Below are positions 19,217 to 28,042 of a stretch of 49,925 nucleotides of DNA, piece by piece. How positions within the stretch are numbered: position 1 is the first letter of the stretch; the number at the start of each line of letters is the position of its first letter. The DNA comes from Lentilactobacillus hilgardii DSM 20176 = ATCC 8290 (GTDB lineage: Bacteria; Bacillota; Bacilli; Lactobacillales; Lactobacillaceae), in NCBI RefSeq assembly GCF_000159315.1, contig NZ_GG669998.1:66905-116829 (forward strand). Direction: 5' to 3'. Under the pieces are notes generated by a model that worked only from the letters and a program-made list of their open reading frames with translations, searched no databases and had not been told where the DNA came from. The translations under genes and the position numbers were made by a program.

Positions 19217-19290
19217 GGGCTCCTTGAGATTTCAAGGACATCTGAACGATGATAAATAGTTCCCTATTCATACCGGATAGGGAATTTTTT
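19217..19290 (+). promoter_or_regulatory. pyrG CTP-responsive attenuator leader
   Basis: The transcript is predicted to begin GGGCUCC. A small hairpin (CCTTGA 19222-19227 with TCAAGG 19232-19237) is followed by a terminator: TTCCCTAT (19260-19267) pairs with ATAGGGAA (19277-19284), then T6. In B. subtilis pyrG, low CTP makes polymerase stutter and add extra Gs at a GGGCUC start; the poly-G pairs with the pyrimidine-rich 5' arm and blocks termination. The same parts are here. The regulation is inferred. Confidence 0.75.
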
Positions 19291-19311
19291 GTTTTTTCAT
19301 TCCCCGGCTAA

Positions 19312-20955
<1,644 letters not shown>

Positions 20956-20973
20956 TTTTTAATATCAAATAAT

Positions 20974-21022
20974 AAAAATGGTTAACTGACAAGGCGATGT
21001 AATCCTTCAGTTAACCATTTTT
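20974..21022 (+). terminator. Terminator after pyrG
   Basis: A perfect 16-base inverted repeat (20974-20989 with 21007-21022), AAAAATGG...CCATTTTT; it may act on both strands. Confidence 0.85.
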
Positions 21023-21103
21023 GTTGTTCACAGGTATTTTAATATCAATGTCGCAATCGAAACATGGTACACTATTCTTAACGATCATTTAGGCATTCAG
21101 AAA

Positions 21104-21131
21104 TTGTTTATAATGTTACAAATTGTATAAT
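21104..21131 (+). promoter_or_regulatory. Putative murA promoter
   Basis: -35 TTGTTT (21104-21109), 16 bases, -10 TATAAT (21126-21131). A second TATAAT at 21109-21114 overlaps the -35. The leader is about 85 bases. Confidence 0.45.
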
Positions 21132-21222
21132 TCAATTGAGGGTATTGTATTTTACAGTTATTTTCTATAATATGTTTCATGACATGAAAAATGTTCGAAT
21201 GGAAAAAGTGAGGAAAGTTTCG

Positions 21223-22509
21223 ATGAGTAAATTAATAGTCAATGGAGGGAACCGCCTTTCCGGAGAGGTATCGATTGGCGGAGCAAAGAACAGCACAGTT
21301 GCACTAATCCCTGCTGCAATTTTGGCAGATACCCCGGTAAGGTTCGACTCAGTTCCCGACATTTTGGATGTACACAATTTAATGCTGATATTAAAATCTA
21401 TGAATGTATCGTCAACTTTCAAGGGCGATATTTTAACAATCGATCCAACTAATATCATTGAAGCACCATTGCCAAGCAAAGCGATAAAAAGTTTAAGGGC
21501 ATCATACTACTTTATGGGCGCACTTCTTGGCAGGTTTCAACGTGCGGTTGTCATTTTCCCCGGTGGTGATAATATTGGGCCTCGTCCAATTGATCAGCAC
21601 ATTAAAGCATTTAAAGCACTAGGTGCCGAGGTCAGTGAAGTTGATGGTACAGTTACTATCAAGACGGGGCCAGACGGCCTTCACGGAGCTCAAATATTCT
21701 TAGACATTGTTTCAGTTGGTGCAACTATTAATACCATTTTAGCGTCTGTTAAAGCGCCTGGGACCACCATCATTGGTAATGCTGCTAAGGAACCTGAAAT
21801 TATTGATATTGCAACATTTCTTAATAACATGGGTGCAAATATCCGGGGTGCCGGAACTGATGTTATTCGAATTGAGGGCGTCCCAACCCTTCAAGCAAAA
21901 AACACGCATACAATTATTCCAGATCGAATTGAAGCCGGCACATACTTATCCTTGGCTGCAGCAATGGGAGATGGTGTGTTAATTACTAATATTATTCCAG
22001 AGCATTTAGAATCTTTTGTCGCAAAGTTGGAAGAAATGGGCTGTGACTTAACAGTATACGAAGATAGCGTTTACGTTGGACCATCCCACAATTTGAAACC
22101 GATTCAAATTAAAGTGATGCCTTATCCGGGATTTGCGACTGATTTGCAGCAGCCAATCACACCGCTGCTTTTCAAAGCTGATGGGCAAAGTATGATTATT
22201 GACACAGTATATCCTCAACGGATCAAACATATTTCCCAACTTAATAAACTAGGTGGCAACATTAAATCCAAAGATACCGAAGAGGGGATTATTGTTGTGA
22301 ATAAATCACCGCATCTAACAGGTGCCAAGGTTGACGCTGGCGAAATTAGAGCAGGGGCTTCTCTTCTGATAGCTGGGTTAATGGCTAATGGCACAACCGA
22401 AATTGCACATGCTGAAAATATTATGCGCGGTTATGGCAGTCTGGTTAACAAATTAACCGGGCTGGGTGCCGATGTGAAATTAAAAATAGAAGATGAAGAA
22501 AGAGTTTAA
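21223..22509 (+). CDS. murA: UDP-N-acetylglucosamine 1-carboxyvinyltransferase with Asp in place of the catalytic Cys
   Basis: MurA transfers enolpyruvate from PEP to UDP-GlcNAc, the first committed step of peptidoglycan synthesis. The 428 residues show GEVSIGGAKNS (14-24, with the conserved Lys-Asn), LRASYYFMGALLGR, and PGGDNIGPRPIDQHI (113-127). In Cys-type MurA this segment reads PGGC: residue 116 is Asp here (codon GAT at 21568-21570). The rest of the fold, including RAGASLLIAG near 390, looks intact. I place the start at ATG 21223, with GTGAGGAAAG upstream; the frame extends to 21136 without support. Gram-positives often carry two paralogues, so a Cys-type copy may exist elsewhere. Confidence 0.95.
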   Translation: MSKLIVNGGNRLSGEVSIGGAKNSTVALIPAAILADTPVRFDSVPDILDVHNLMLILKSMNVSSTFKGDILTIDPTNIIEAPLPSKAIKSLRASYYFMGALLGRFQRAVVIFPGGDNIGPRPIDQHIKAFKALGAEVSEVDGTVTIKTGPDGLHGAQIFLDIVSVGATINTILASVKAPGTTIIGNAAKEPEIIDIATFLNNMGANIRGAGTDVIRIEGVPTLQAKNTHTIIPDRIEAGTYLSLAAAMGDGVLITNIIPEHLESFVAKLEEMGCDLTVYEDSVYVGPSHNLKPIQIKVMPYPGFATDLQQPITPLLFKADGQSMIIDTVYPQRIKHISQLNKLGGNIKSKDTEEGIIVVNKSPHLTGAKVDAGEIRAGASLLIAGLMANGTTEIAHAENIMRGYGSLVNKLTGLGADVKLKIEDEERV

Positions 22510-22516
22510 AAGATGA

Positions 22517-22545
22517 TTGATTGGTATCAATATTTGTGGTAAACT
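22517..22545 (+). promoter_or_regulatory. rpmE2 promoter
   Basis: -35 TTGATT (22517-22522), 17 bases, -10 TAAACT (22540-22545), about 65 bases before the start. Confidence 0.55.
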
Positions 22546-22611
22546 AACAAGGTTGACTAATCGATAATCTCTGGGCCATCGTATTGGTTCAGGGCAAAGG
22601 AGCGATATATT

Positions 22612-22863
22612 ATGAAAAAGGGAATTCATCCAGATTATCATCAAGTAGTATTTCAAGATTCAAGTACAGGTTTCAAGTTTTTGTCAGGATCAACTAAGAC
22701 CTCTGATGAAACTGTTGAATGGGAAGATGGCAACACATATCCATTGATTCGTGTTGAAATTTCATCTGATTCTCATCCATTTTATACAGGTAAACAAAAG
22801 TTTACCCAAGCCGATGGTGCTGTGGATCGTTTCAACAAGAAATACGGTCTCAAAAACGACTAG
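22612..22863 (+). CDS. rpmE2: 50S ribosomal protein L31 type B
   Basis: An 83-residue L31, starting [16 protein letters not shown] and ending FNKKYGL-type. It lacks the CxxC zinc pairs of type A L31, which marks it as the zinc-free type B. Start ATG after AAAGGAGCG. It has its own promoter and terminator. In bacteria with both forms, type B is favoured at low zinc; a type A copy cannot be judged from this window, and no Zur-like box is seen here. Confidence 0.95.
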   Translation: MKKGIHPDYHQVVFQDSSTGFKFLSGSTKTSDETVEWEDGNTYPLIRVEISSDSHPFYTGKQKFTQADGAVDRFNKKYGLKND

Positions 22864-22870
22864 TTTTATT

Positions 22871-22899
22871 AGCGAGACACATTGTGCCCCGCTTTTTTT
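22871..22899 (+). terminator. Terminator after rpmE2
   Basis: AGCG (22871-22874) pairs with CGCT (22890-22893) around an imperfect inner stem, then T7. Confidence 0.65.
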
Positions 22900-22924
22900 A
22901 TACCCTTTTTCTGAATTTGAGAAT

Positions 22925-22975
22925 AAAAAAAGTGAGACTGAATAGGTTACTTTTTGTTTCAGCCTCAACTCTGTG
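22925..22975 (-). terminator. Terminator of the MFS gene (recurrent repeat family)
   Basis: On the minus strand, AGAGTTGAGGCTGAAACAAA leads into a stem closed by TCAGTCTCA and ends in T7. It shares its 5' arm with the ldh terminator at 33047-33094. Confidence 0.7.
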
Positions 22976-23015
22976 TCTATCATTTTCTAATGATTTGATA
23001 TTATTTATCTAAAGG

Positions 23016-24233
23016 CTAGGCACGATTCTTTCGCATAACCCGTGTATTGTTGTAAACTAGAATCAGGTTTAATACGACAAGAACTGCTGTAGAAATAAAC
23101 ACGCCGGCATAATCAAATTCTGAAGAAATGACAGAACCGATCATTGGACCGGCGACGTTCCCCATTGCCTGAAATGACTGATTCCAACTAAACACGCGAC
23201 CGGTGACCTCAAACGGTGTATTTTTAGCCAAAATAGCTTGGACTGCCGGCAACATTGATGCGTTTGCAATTCCGATTAAAAAGCGTAGCGCGATTAACTG
23301 CCAAATGTTTGTGACAAAAGCCATTGGAATATAAACGACAATGGCTAAGAAAAAGCCAATAATAATAATACGATCCGTCCCAATTCGGTCTCCTAATTTT
23401 CCAAGCATTGGAGCGGCTACTAACGTGGCAATTCCCGGAACGGCTGCGACAATACCACTATAAAAGGTTGTTGTCGCACTATTATGCATAATTTGACGAA
23501 CGTATAAGGCCAAAATTGGTGCAATTGAATTGTTGGCAGCTTGAATAATCATTGTTGTTATAAACATGCCGAAAACCAGTTTAGAATTTGTCAGACGCTT
23601 TATAACACCTCGGGTGCTTAACATCATTGTTTTGGCAACTGGCTTGAAATCCTCGTGAACTAAAAAGAGCGTTAAAAAGAAAACGGATAACAGTAAGAAT
23701 CCGGTAATGAAGAAAGTAACCCGGTAACTAAAAAGAGAAGCCAAAATACCACCAAGCAGTGGACCGAGAAGTGTTCCGGAAACGTTTCCGGTTACCAGAG
23801 TCCCAAGTGCCTGACCGCTTTTGCTTTTAGGAACTTGAGTTGCAATTAGTGCGTTGGCATTACTGATATATCCGGAGAACACGCCTTGAAGCAGTCGTAG
23901 ACCAATAAGCTCCCAAACATTTGTAACCAATCCCATTAAGAAAAAAACAATTGCCATTCCGGCTGAAGCACGAACCAACATCAATTTTCGACCGGTGCGG
24001 TCTGCTAATTTTCCCCAAAAGGGAGAGGCGAGAGCAGTGACTAAGTAGGTTGCTGCGAACGCAAATCCACTGTATAAACTTAGTTGGTCATGGGAAAAAT
24101 TTCCCAATGTGTCGACGTAAAGAGATAAAAATGGCATGACTTCACTAAAGCCAATTCCCGCCATGAAAGTGCCAAACCATAAAACGGTTAGGTTTTTACG
24201 CCATGAATTCGGATGATCATTTATCCTTGCCAA
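23016..24233 (-). CDS. MFS drug:H+ antiporter (DHA1 type)
   Basis: A 405-residue, 12-helix major facilitator transporter of the drug:H+ antiporter type, likely exporting hydrophobic compounds; the true substrate is unknown. The loop 2-3 motif A reads GKLADRTGRKLML (75-87), with a second copy, GKLGDRIGTDRIII, in the C-terminal half. Antiporter motif C is suggested by GPLLGGILAS after helix 5. It resembles PmrA/MdtG-like proteins. The start is TTG 24233, with AGGAGG 7 bases upstream. Divergent from the sortase gene, with 66 bases between. Confidence 0.88.
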   Translation of the reverse strand: MARINDHPNSWRKNLTVLWFGTFMAGIGFSEVMPFLSLYVDTLGNFSHDQLSLYSGFAFAATYLVTALASPFWGKLADRTGRKLMLVRASAGMAIVFFLMGLVTNVWELIGLRLLQGVFSGYISNANALIATQVPKSKSGQALGTLVTGNVSGTLLGPLLGGILASLFSYRVTFFITGFLLLSVFFLTLFLVHEDFKPVAKTMMLSTRGVIKRLTNSKLVFGMFITTMIIQAANNSIAPILALYVRQIMHNSATTTFYSGIVAAVPGIATLVAAPMLGKLGDRIGTDRIIIIGFFLAIVVYIPMAFVTNIWQLIALRFLIGIANASMLPAVQAILAKNTPFEVTGRVFSWNQSFQAMGNVAGPMIGSVISSEFDYAGVFISTAVLVVLNLILVYNNTRVMRKNRA

Positions 24234-24299
24234 TGCATTTCCTCCTTAGTGTCAATGAATTTGATAATCGCTTAGTCCACCCAATTTCGGGAGATAAAC

Positions 24300-25019
24300 A
24301 TGAAAAAAAATTTACTCAAAAAAAGTATCATTAATATTATTTTTGGGCTACTGGTCATAGTTGCCCTGGTTCTTATTTTTAATCGCCCCATTAAAAATAA
24401 GGTGATCGGGTCGTATCAACCTAAGGTTACCCGTCAAGAGATTGCTGCCACAAATCGTCGAACTCAGAAAAAAAGTAAACGGCATCAACAAAATGTCAGT
24501 TATAATTTTAAAAAAGTAAAGTCCCTAGATTTTGAAACAGCACTTAGATCACGGCTGAATTCGCAACAAATTGAACAGGCAGGGCAAATCCTAATTCCTA
24601 AATCTGGTATTCATCTGCCAATTGGTCTTGGGGTTTCTAACAGTACGCTGGCCCTTGCAGCTGGGACGATGAGAGCCAATCAAAAAATGGGAAGGGGAAA
24701 CTATCCACTGGCTGGTCATCATATGGTTAACCGAAAGATCTTGTTTGGCCCATTATACTTTAAAACTCGTGTTGGTCAGACTATTTACTTAACCGATATG
24801 AACAGGGTTTATCAATATCAGGTGTATCAACGTGCCTTTATTGCCGCAACACGCGTTGATGTCATTAAGCAAACTAAAAAACCGATTGTGACATTGGTGA
24901 CATGTGATGCGACCGGCAAAGGTCGACTATTGATTAGGGGCCGGTTGGTTAAAACTTTTAAACTTAGGGATGCAACTCAAAAAATAAAGCGAGCCCTTTT
25001 GAGGCCCGCCAATAGTTAA
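24300..25019 (+). CDS. srtA: Class A sortase
   Basis: Membrane-anchored transpeptidase that links LPxTG-type surface proteins to the cell wall. The 239 residues have an uncleaved N-terminal anchor (about 8-27), a basic linker, then the catalytic domain: LAGHHM (H140), TLVTCDATG (C202) and the Arg in GKGRLLIRG (R209). These match the His-Cys-Arg triad. The start is ATG six bases after GGGAG. The last codons also encode the terminator of the opposing phosphatase gene, and the two stop codons overlap. Confidence 0.93.
   Translation: MKKNLLKKSIINIIFGLLVIVALVLIFNRPIKNKVIGSYQPKVTRQEIAATNRRTQKKSKRHQQNVSYNFKKVKSLDFETALRSRLNSQQIEQAGQILIPKSGIHLPIGLGVSNSTLALAAGTMRANQKMGRGNYPLAGHHMVNRKILFGPLYFKTRVGQTIYLTDMNRVYQYQVYQRAFIAATRVDVIKQTKKPIVTLVTCDATGKGRLLIRGRLVKTFKLRDATQKIKRALLRPANS
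24978..25009 (-). terminator. Minus-strand terminator inside the sortase gene
   Basis: GCGAGCC (24989-24995) and GGCCCGC (25003-25009) form a hairpin with one mismatch. Read on the minus strand it is followed by TTTATTTTTTG, so it ends the phosphatase transcript within the last codons of srtA. Confidence 0.65.
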
Positions 25020-25483
25020 TGCAGATTTGATTTAACGTAATCTAACCATTTGGGTAATGCGCGTGACAGTTGCTGATAAGTTCTACCAAATTTATGATCA
25101 TACCATGGATCTGGAATATCTTGACCAGCTTCTTTTTCAACAATATCTAAACAGAGATGAATTTTCTTTTGATCGGACGAGTCGGCCATTTGTTTTAAAT
25201 AATAAATATTCTGGCTATCCATACCGATAATAAGGTCTGCCCAATGAAAATCTGCGGTTGTGATTGGTCGGGAACGAAGATTTGAAATATCTAATCCATG
25301 CTTGGCCATTTCAGCTTGTGCACCGGGGTGGGGTTGGTTACCCTCTTCTTCGTCACTAATTCCTGCAGAGTCAACATTGATTTTAGCTTGTAGATTTTGG
25401 TCACTGATTAGTTTTTTAAATAATCCTTCTGCCATTGGCGAGCGGCAAATATTTCCCAGACAGACAAATAAAACGTTAGTCAT
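25016..25483 (-). CDS. Low-molecular-weight protein-tyrosine phosphatase
   Basis: A 155-residue enzyme with the P-loop VCLGNICRS (nucleophile C8, R14) and the general-acid Asp in DIPDPWYD near the C-terminus. Such phosphatases remove phosphate from tyrosine or, in YfkJ- and YwlE-like members, from other residues; which applies is not clear. The start is ATG after GAGGTTG. It converges on srtA, sharing a TTAA at which both genes stop. Confidence 0.93.
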   Translation of the reverse strand: MTNVLFVCLGNICRSPMAEGLFKKLISDQNLQAKINVDSAGISDEEEGNQPHPGAQAEMAKHGLDISNLRSRPITTADFHWADLIIGMDSQNIYYLKQMADSSDQKKIHLCLDIVEKEAGQDIPDPWYDHKFGRTYQQLSRALPKWLDYVKSNLH

Positions 25484-25630
25484 TTTAACAACCTCAAATT
25501 AATAGTATATTAACATTAATCATACCAAGTATTATCTTAAAGGGCAAACTTATCAATTTTGAATAACGCAAGACAGGAGCTTTAAACCGGAGTACAATAA
25601 AATTGAAACATCAAGATGGAGAAATGAACG

Positions 25631-26398
25631 ATGAAGGGTAATTTCATATTTATTAATACTAATCCAATTTCAAACATGATTTTATCTTCGGGGATTACAG
25701 CTGCTGATTACGTCAATGGGCTGGACGAACTTCCGGATAACATCATACTGCTTAATAGCGATGAAGATGCAGCAAACGGGTATAACTCCCACTCTAGATT
25801 TAATTTGATTACAGGAGCAGGGGAAATTAGGCGTTACCTGCTAAGGAACCCATCTAAGCAAAAAAAGTTTATAGATTTTAATGATGAGGACAGTGTTAAC
25901 GGGCTGTCTCCCTTTGAAATTGCTGAACTTCTTTACTTGGGTCACATGGGGACGCCAATGGGGCGACCATTTTCCTCTAAGCTGTTGAACCATTACATTT
26001 ATCTTAACTTGGGAAATGGTGAGACAAGAACCTATTACCGTCGCTTTTCTGATGTTAACCATGTTTTGGAGATCGCTTTAAAACGCAATTTAAGAGAAAT
26101 TCATAATACGTTGCGGGTCTTTTTACGGCCATTGGCTATTAAAGACGTTGATAACTCGATTTTAATCAAGTTAATTACACGTGCAAATGACGGACTCTTT
26201 ATTGTTTTTGGGGCACTTCGTGAAAAAAATCGGGTTTATCATATTCCTCTAAGGGTTTTAAAGGATCCGGATCAGGTCTCGATTATTTTAAAAACTAAGG
26301 AGATTGAAATCAATACTGACTATGTTGGGGATTTAACTTATGATCTTCAACACTCAAAGTGGGATTTACAATGGCACAGTCAAGCGACGGATGTTTAG
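25631..26398 (+). CDS. Uncharacterised protein upstream of murF
   Basis: I do not recognise a characterised family. The 255-residue protein has no signal peptide or membrane helix. It has an alpha/beta look: FIFINTNPISNMILSSGITAAD at the start (shown in part), LSPFEIAELLYLGHMGTP (92-109), a tyrosine- and arginine-rich TRTYYRRFSDVNH (near 134-146), and a C-terminal beta region. ATG 25631 follows GGAG at 11 bases; ATG 25624 opens only a five-codon frame. Its 3' end overlaps the 5' arm of its own terminator, and murF's promoter begins in that terminator's T-tract. It is probably a lineage-specific conserved protein. Confidence 0.7.
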   Translation: MKGNFIFINTNPISNMILSSGITAADYVNGLDELPDNIILLNSDEDAANGYNSHSRFNLITGAGEIRRYLLRNPSKQKKFIDFNDEDSVNGLSPFEIAELLYLGHMGTPMGRPFSSKLLNHYIYLNLGNGETRTYYRRFSDVNHVLEIALKRNLREIHNTLRVFLRPLAIKDVDNSILIKLITRANDGLFIVFGALREKNRVYHIPLRVLKDPDQVSIILKTKEIEINTDYVGDLTYDLQHSKWDLQWHSQATDV

Positions 26399-26410
26399 TC
26401 GCTTGTTTTT
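26381..26410 (+). terminator. Terminator overlapping the end of the 25631-26398 gene
   Basis: CAAGCGAC (26381-26388, inside the CDS) pairs with GTCGCTTG (26398-26405, starting at the last base of the stop codon), followed by T6. Confidence 0.8.
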
Positions 26411-26419
26411 TGTTATAAT
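26411..26419 (+). promoter_or_regulatory. murF extended -10
   Basis: TGTTATAAT starts right after the terminator T-tract. No -35 is recognisable, since that region is the terminator stem. Confidence 0.55.
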
Positions 26420-26457
26420 AGAAGATAATTATATTTTTATATTGGAGCGCTAAAAAA

Positions 26458-27840
26458 ATGAAGATGACGATTGGTGAAATTGTCAAGGCAATTAATGCCA
26501 GTATTGAAAATGAAACTGACAAAATTTTGCAAACCGAAGTGAATGGTGTTTGTTTTGATACACGTAGACTGACACCGGGCCAGCTTTTTATTCCATTAAG
26601 TGGCACACACGATGGCCATGATTTCATAGAGAATGCCATCAAAGGCGGGGCTGTCGCAACGCTTTGGGCAAGTGATCATACTAATCGATTACCGGTTGCT
26701 ATCCCGGCTTTGGTCGTTGATGATCCCTTGGCTGCCTTTCAAAAATTAAGCAAGTATTATTTGACAAAAATCAATCCAAGGGTGATTGCGGTTACTGGAA
26801 GTAACGGGAAAACAACAACCAAAGATATGATTGCTTCCGTGTTGTCCGGGGAATTTAATGTGACCAAAACATATGATAACTTTAATAATGAGATCGGCGT
26901 TCCTTATACCATCTTACAAATGGAGTCAAATACGGATTTTTTGGTGGTTGAAATGGGAATGGATCGACCGGGACAACTTGATTTTCTATCGAAGTTGGTT
27001 GAACCCGACGTCGCAATCATCACCATGATTGGTGAGGCTCATATTGAATTCTTTGGCACCAGAGATAAAATTGCTGACGCCAAAATGGAAATTACCCATG
27101 GTTTAAAAGCGGACGGCTACTTTATTTATGATGGTGATGAACCGTTGTTAATTGAACGTGCCAAACAGGTGGATTTCTCCAAGATGACGTTTGGCCGAAG
27201 TCATACAGATGATGTATTTGCAACAAAGACAAGTGATGGGCAATACAACACTTCTTTTGAAGTGAATTTGTGGCCGGATAAGAAAGTGACAATTCCAATG
27301 ATGGGGGACTATAATGTTAACAATGCGTTGGCTGCTATTACAGTAGGCAAATTGTTTCAGATTCCTCAGATTGAAATTATTCAAAAGTTGTCGCACTTTG
27401 ATTTGACTAAAAACCGTACAGAATGGCTCACTGGTAACAAAGGTGAAAAGATTTTGAGTGATGTCTATAATTCCAATCCAACTGCGGCAAGGGAGGTTTT
27501 GACTGCTTTTAGCCAAACCGATGTTATGGGACGCCGGATTGTTGTCTTGGGAGATATGTTGGAATTAGGTGATAAATCGTCTCAAATGCATGCGTCACTA
27601 GCAAATGACATTGATTCGAACGAAATTGCAGCTGTTTATTTGGTTGGCAAAGATATGCAGGCGTTGTATGAAAAATTGAAGCCGGTATTTGCACCTGAAA
27701 ATCTACATTACTATCAAGCAGATCAGCTTGATCAGTTATCTGATGATTTAAAAAGGGATATTCAGCCCAATGATGAAGTTATGCTAAAGGCAAGTCATGG
27801 TATTCACCTTGAAAATATTGTTGAGAAATTGACGGCTTAA
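26458..27840 (+). CDS. murF: UDP-MurNAc-tripeptide--D-Ala-D-Ala ligase
   Basis: Adds D-Ala-D-Ala to the UDP-MurNAc-tripeptide, the last cytoplasmic peptide step. The 460 residues show the Mur ligase ATP loop AVTGSNGKTTTKDM (111-124), DNFNNEIGVPYT, MGMDRPGQL, and the C-terminal NPTAAREVL and VLGDMLELG. The start is ATG with GGAG 10 bases upstream; ATG 26464 is possible but further from it. alr, which provides D-Ala, is three genes downstream. Confidence 0.97.
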   Translation: MKMTIGEIVKAINASIENETDKILQTEVNGVCFDTRRLTPGQLFIPLSGTHDGHDFIENAIKGGAVATLWASDHTNRLPVAIPALVVDDPLAAFQKLSKYYLTKINPRVIAVTGSNGKTTTKDMIASVLSGEFNVTKTYDNFNNEIGVPYTILQMESNTDFLVVEMGMDRPGQLDFLSKLVEPDVAIITMIGEAHIEFFGTRDKIADAKMEITHGLKADGYFIYDGDEPLLIERAKQVDFSKMTFGRSHTDDVFATKTSDGQYNTSFEVNLWPDKKVTIPMMGDYNVNNALAAITVGKLFQIPQIEIIQKLSHFDLTKNRTEWLTGNKGEKILSDVYNSNPTAAREVLTAFSQTDVMGRRIVVLGDMLELGDKSSQMHASLANDIDSNEIAAVYLVGKDMQALYEKLKPVFAPENLHYYQADQLDQLSDDLKRDIQPNDEVMLKASHGIHLENIVEKLTA

Positions 27841-28042
27841 TCATTGAAAGATGAGTTTTCCTTGCGTATTTAATGTAAACGATGTAAACTTAATAAGTTA
27901 CTTTTTGAAAAGTAGATATATTTTGAAAAAGAAGCTATATTAATTTAAAGAAATCTAGTCAAGTAGTTAACGCATTACGGAAAACGGACTTTTTTCAGTT
28001 AATTACGGAACTGTTACTGTTCCAATTTAGGAGGAAACATAT
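27841..28042. other. Leader region upstream of cshA
   Basis: This 202-base AT-rich gap has no ORF or clear terminator. It holds a palindrome ACTTTTTGAAAAGT (27900-27913), two direct copies of ATTACGGAA (27974-27982 and 28002-28010), and GGAAC/GTTCC around 28007-28023, just before the ribosome binding site AGGAGGAAA. A long structured 5' leader of the kind seen on cold-induced helicase genes is possible but unproved. Confidence 0.4.
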
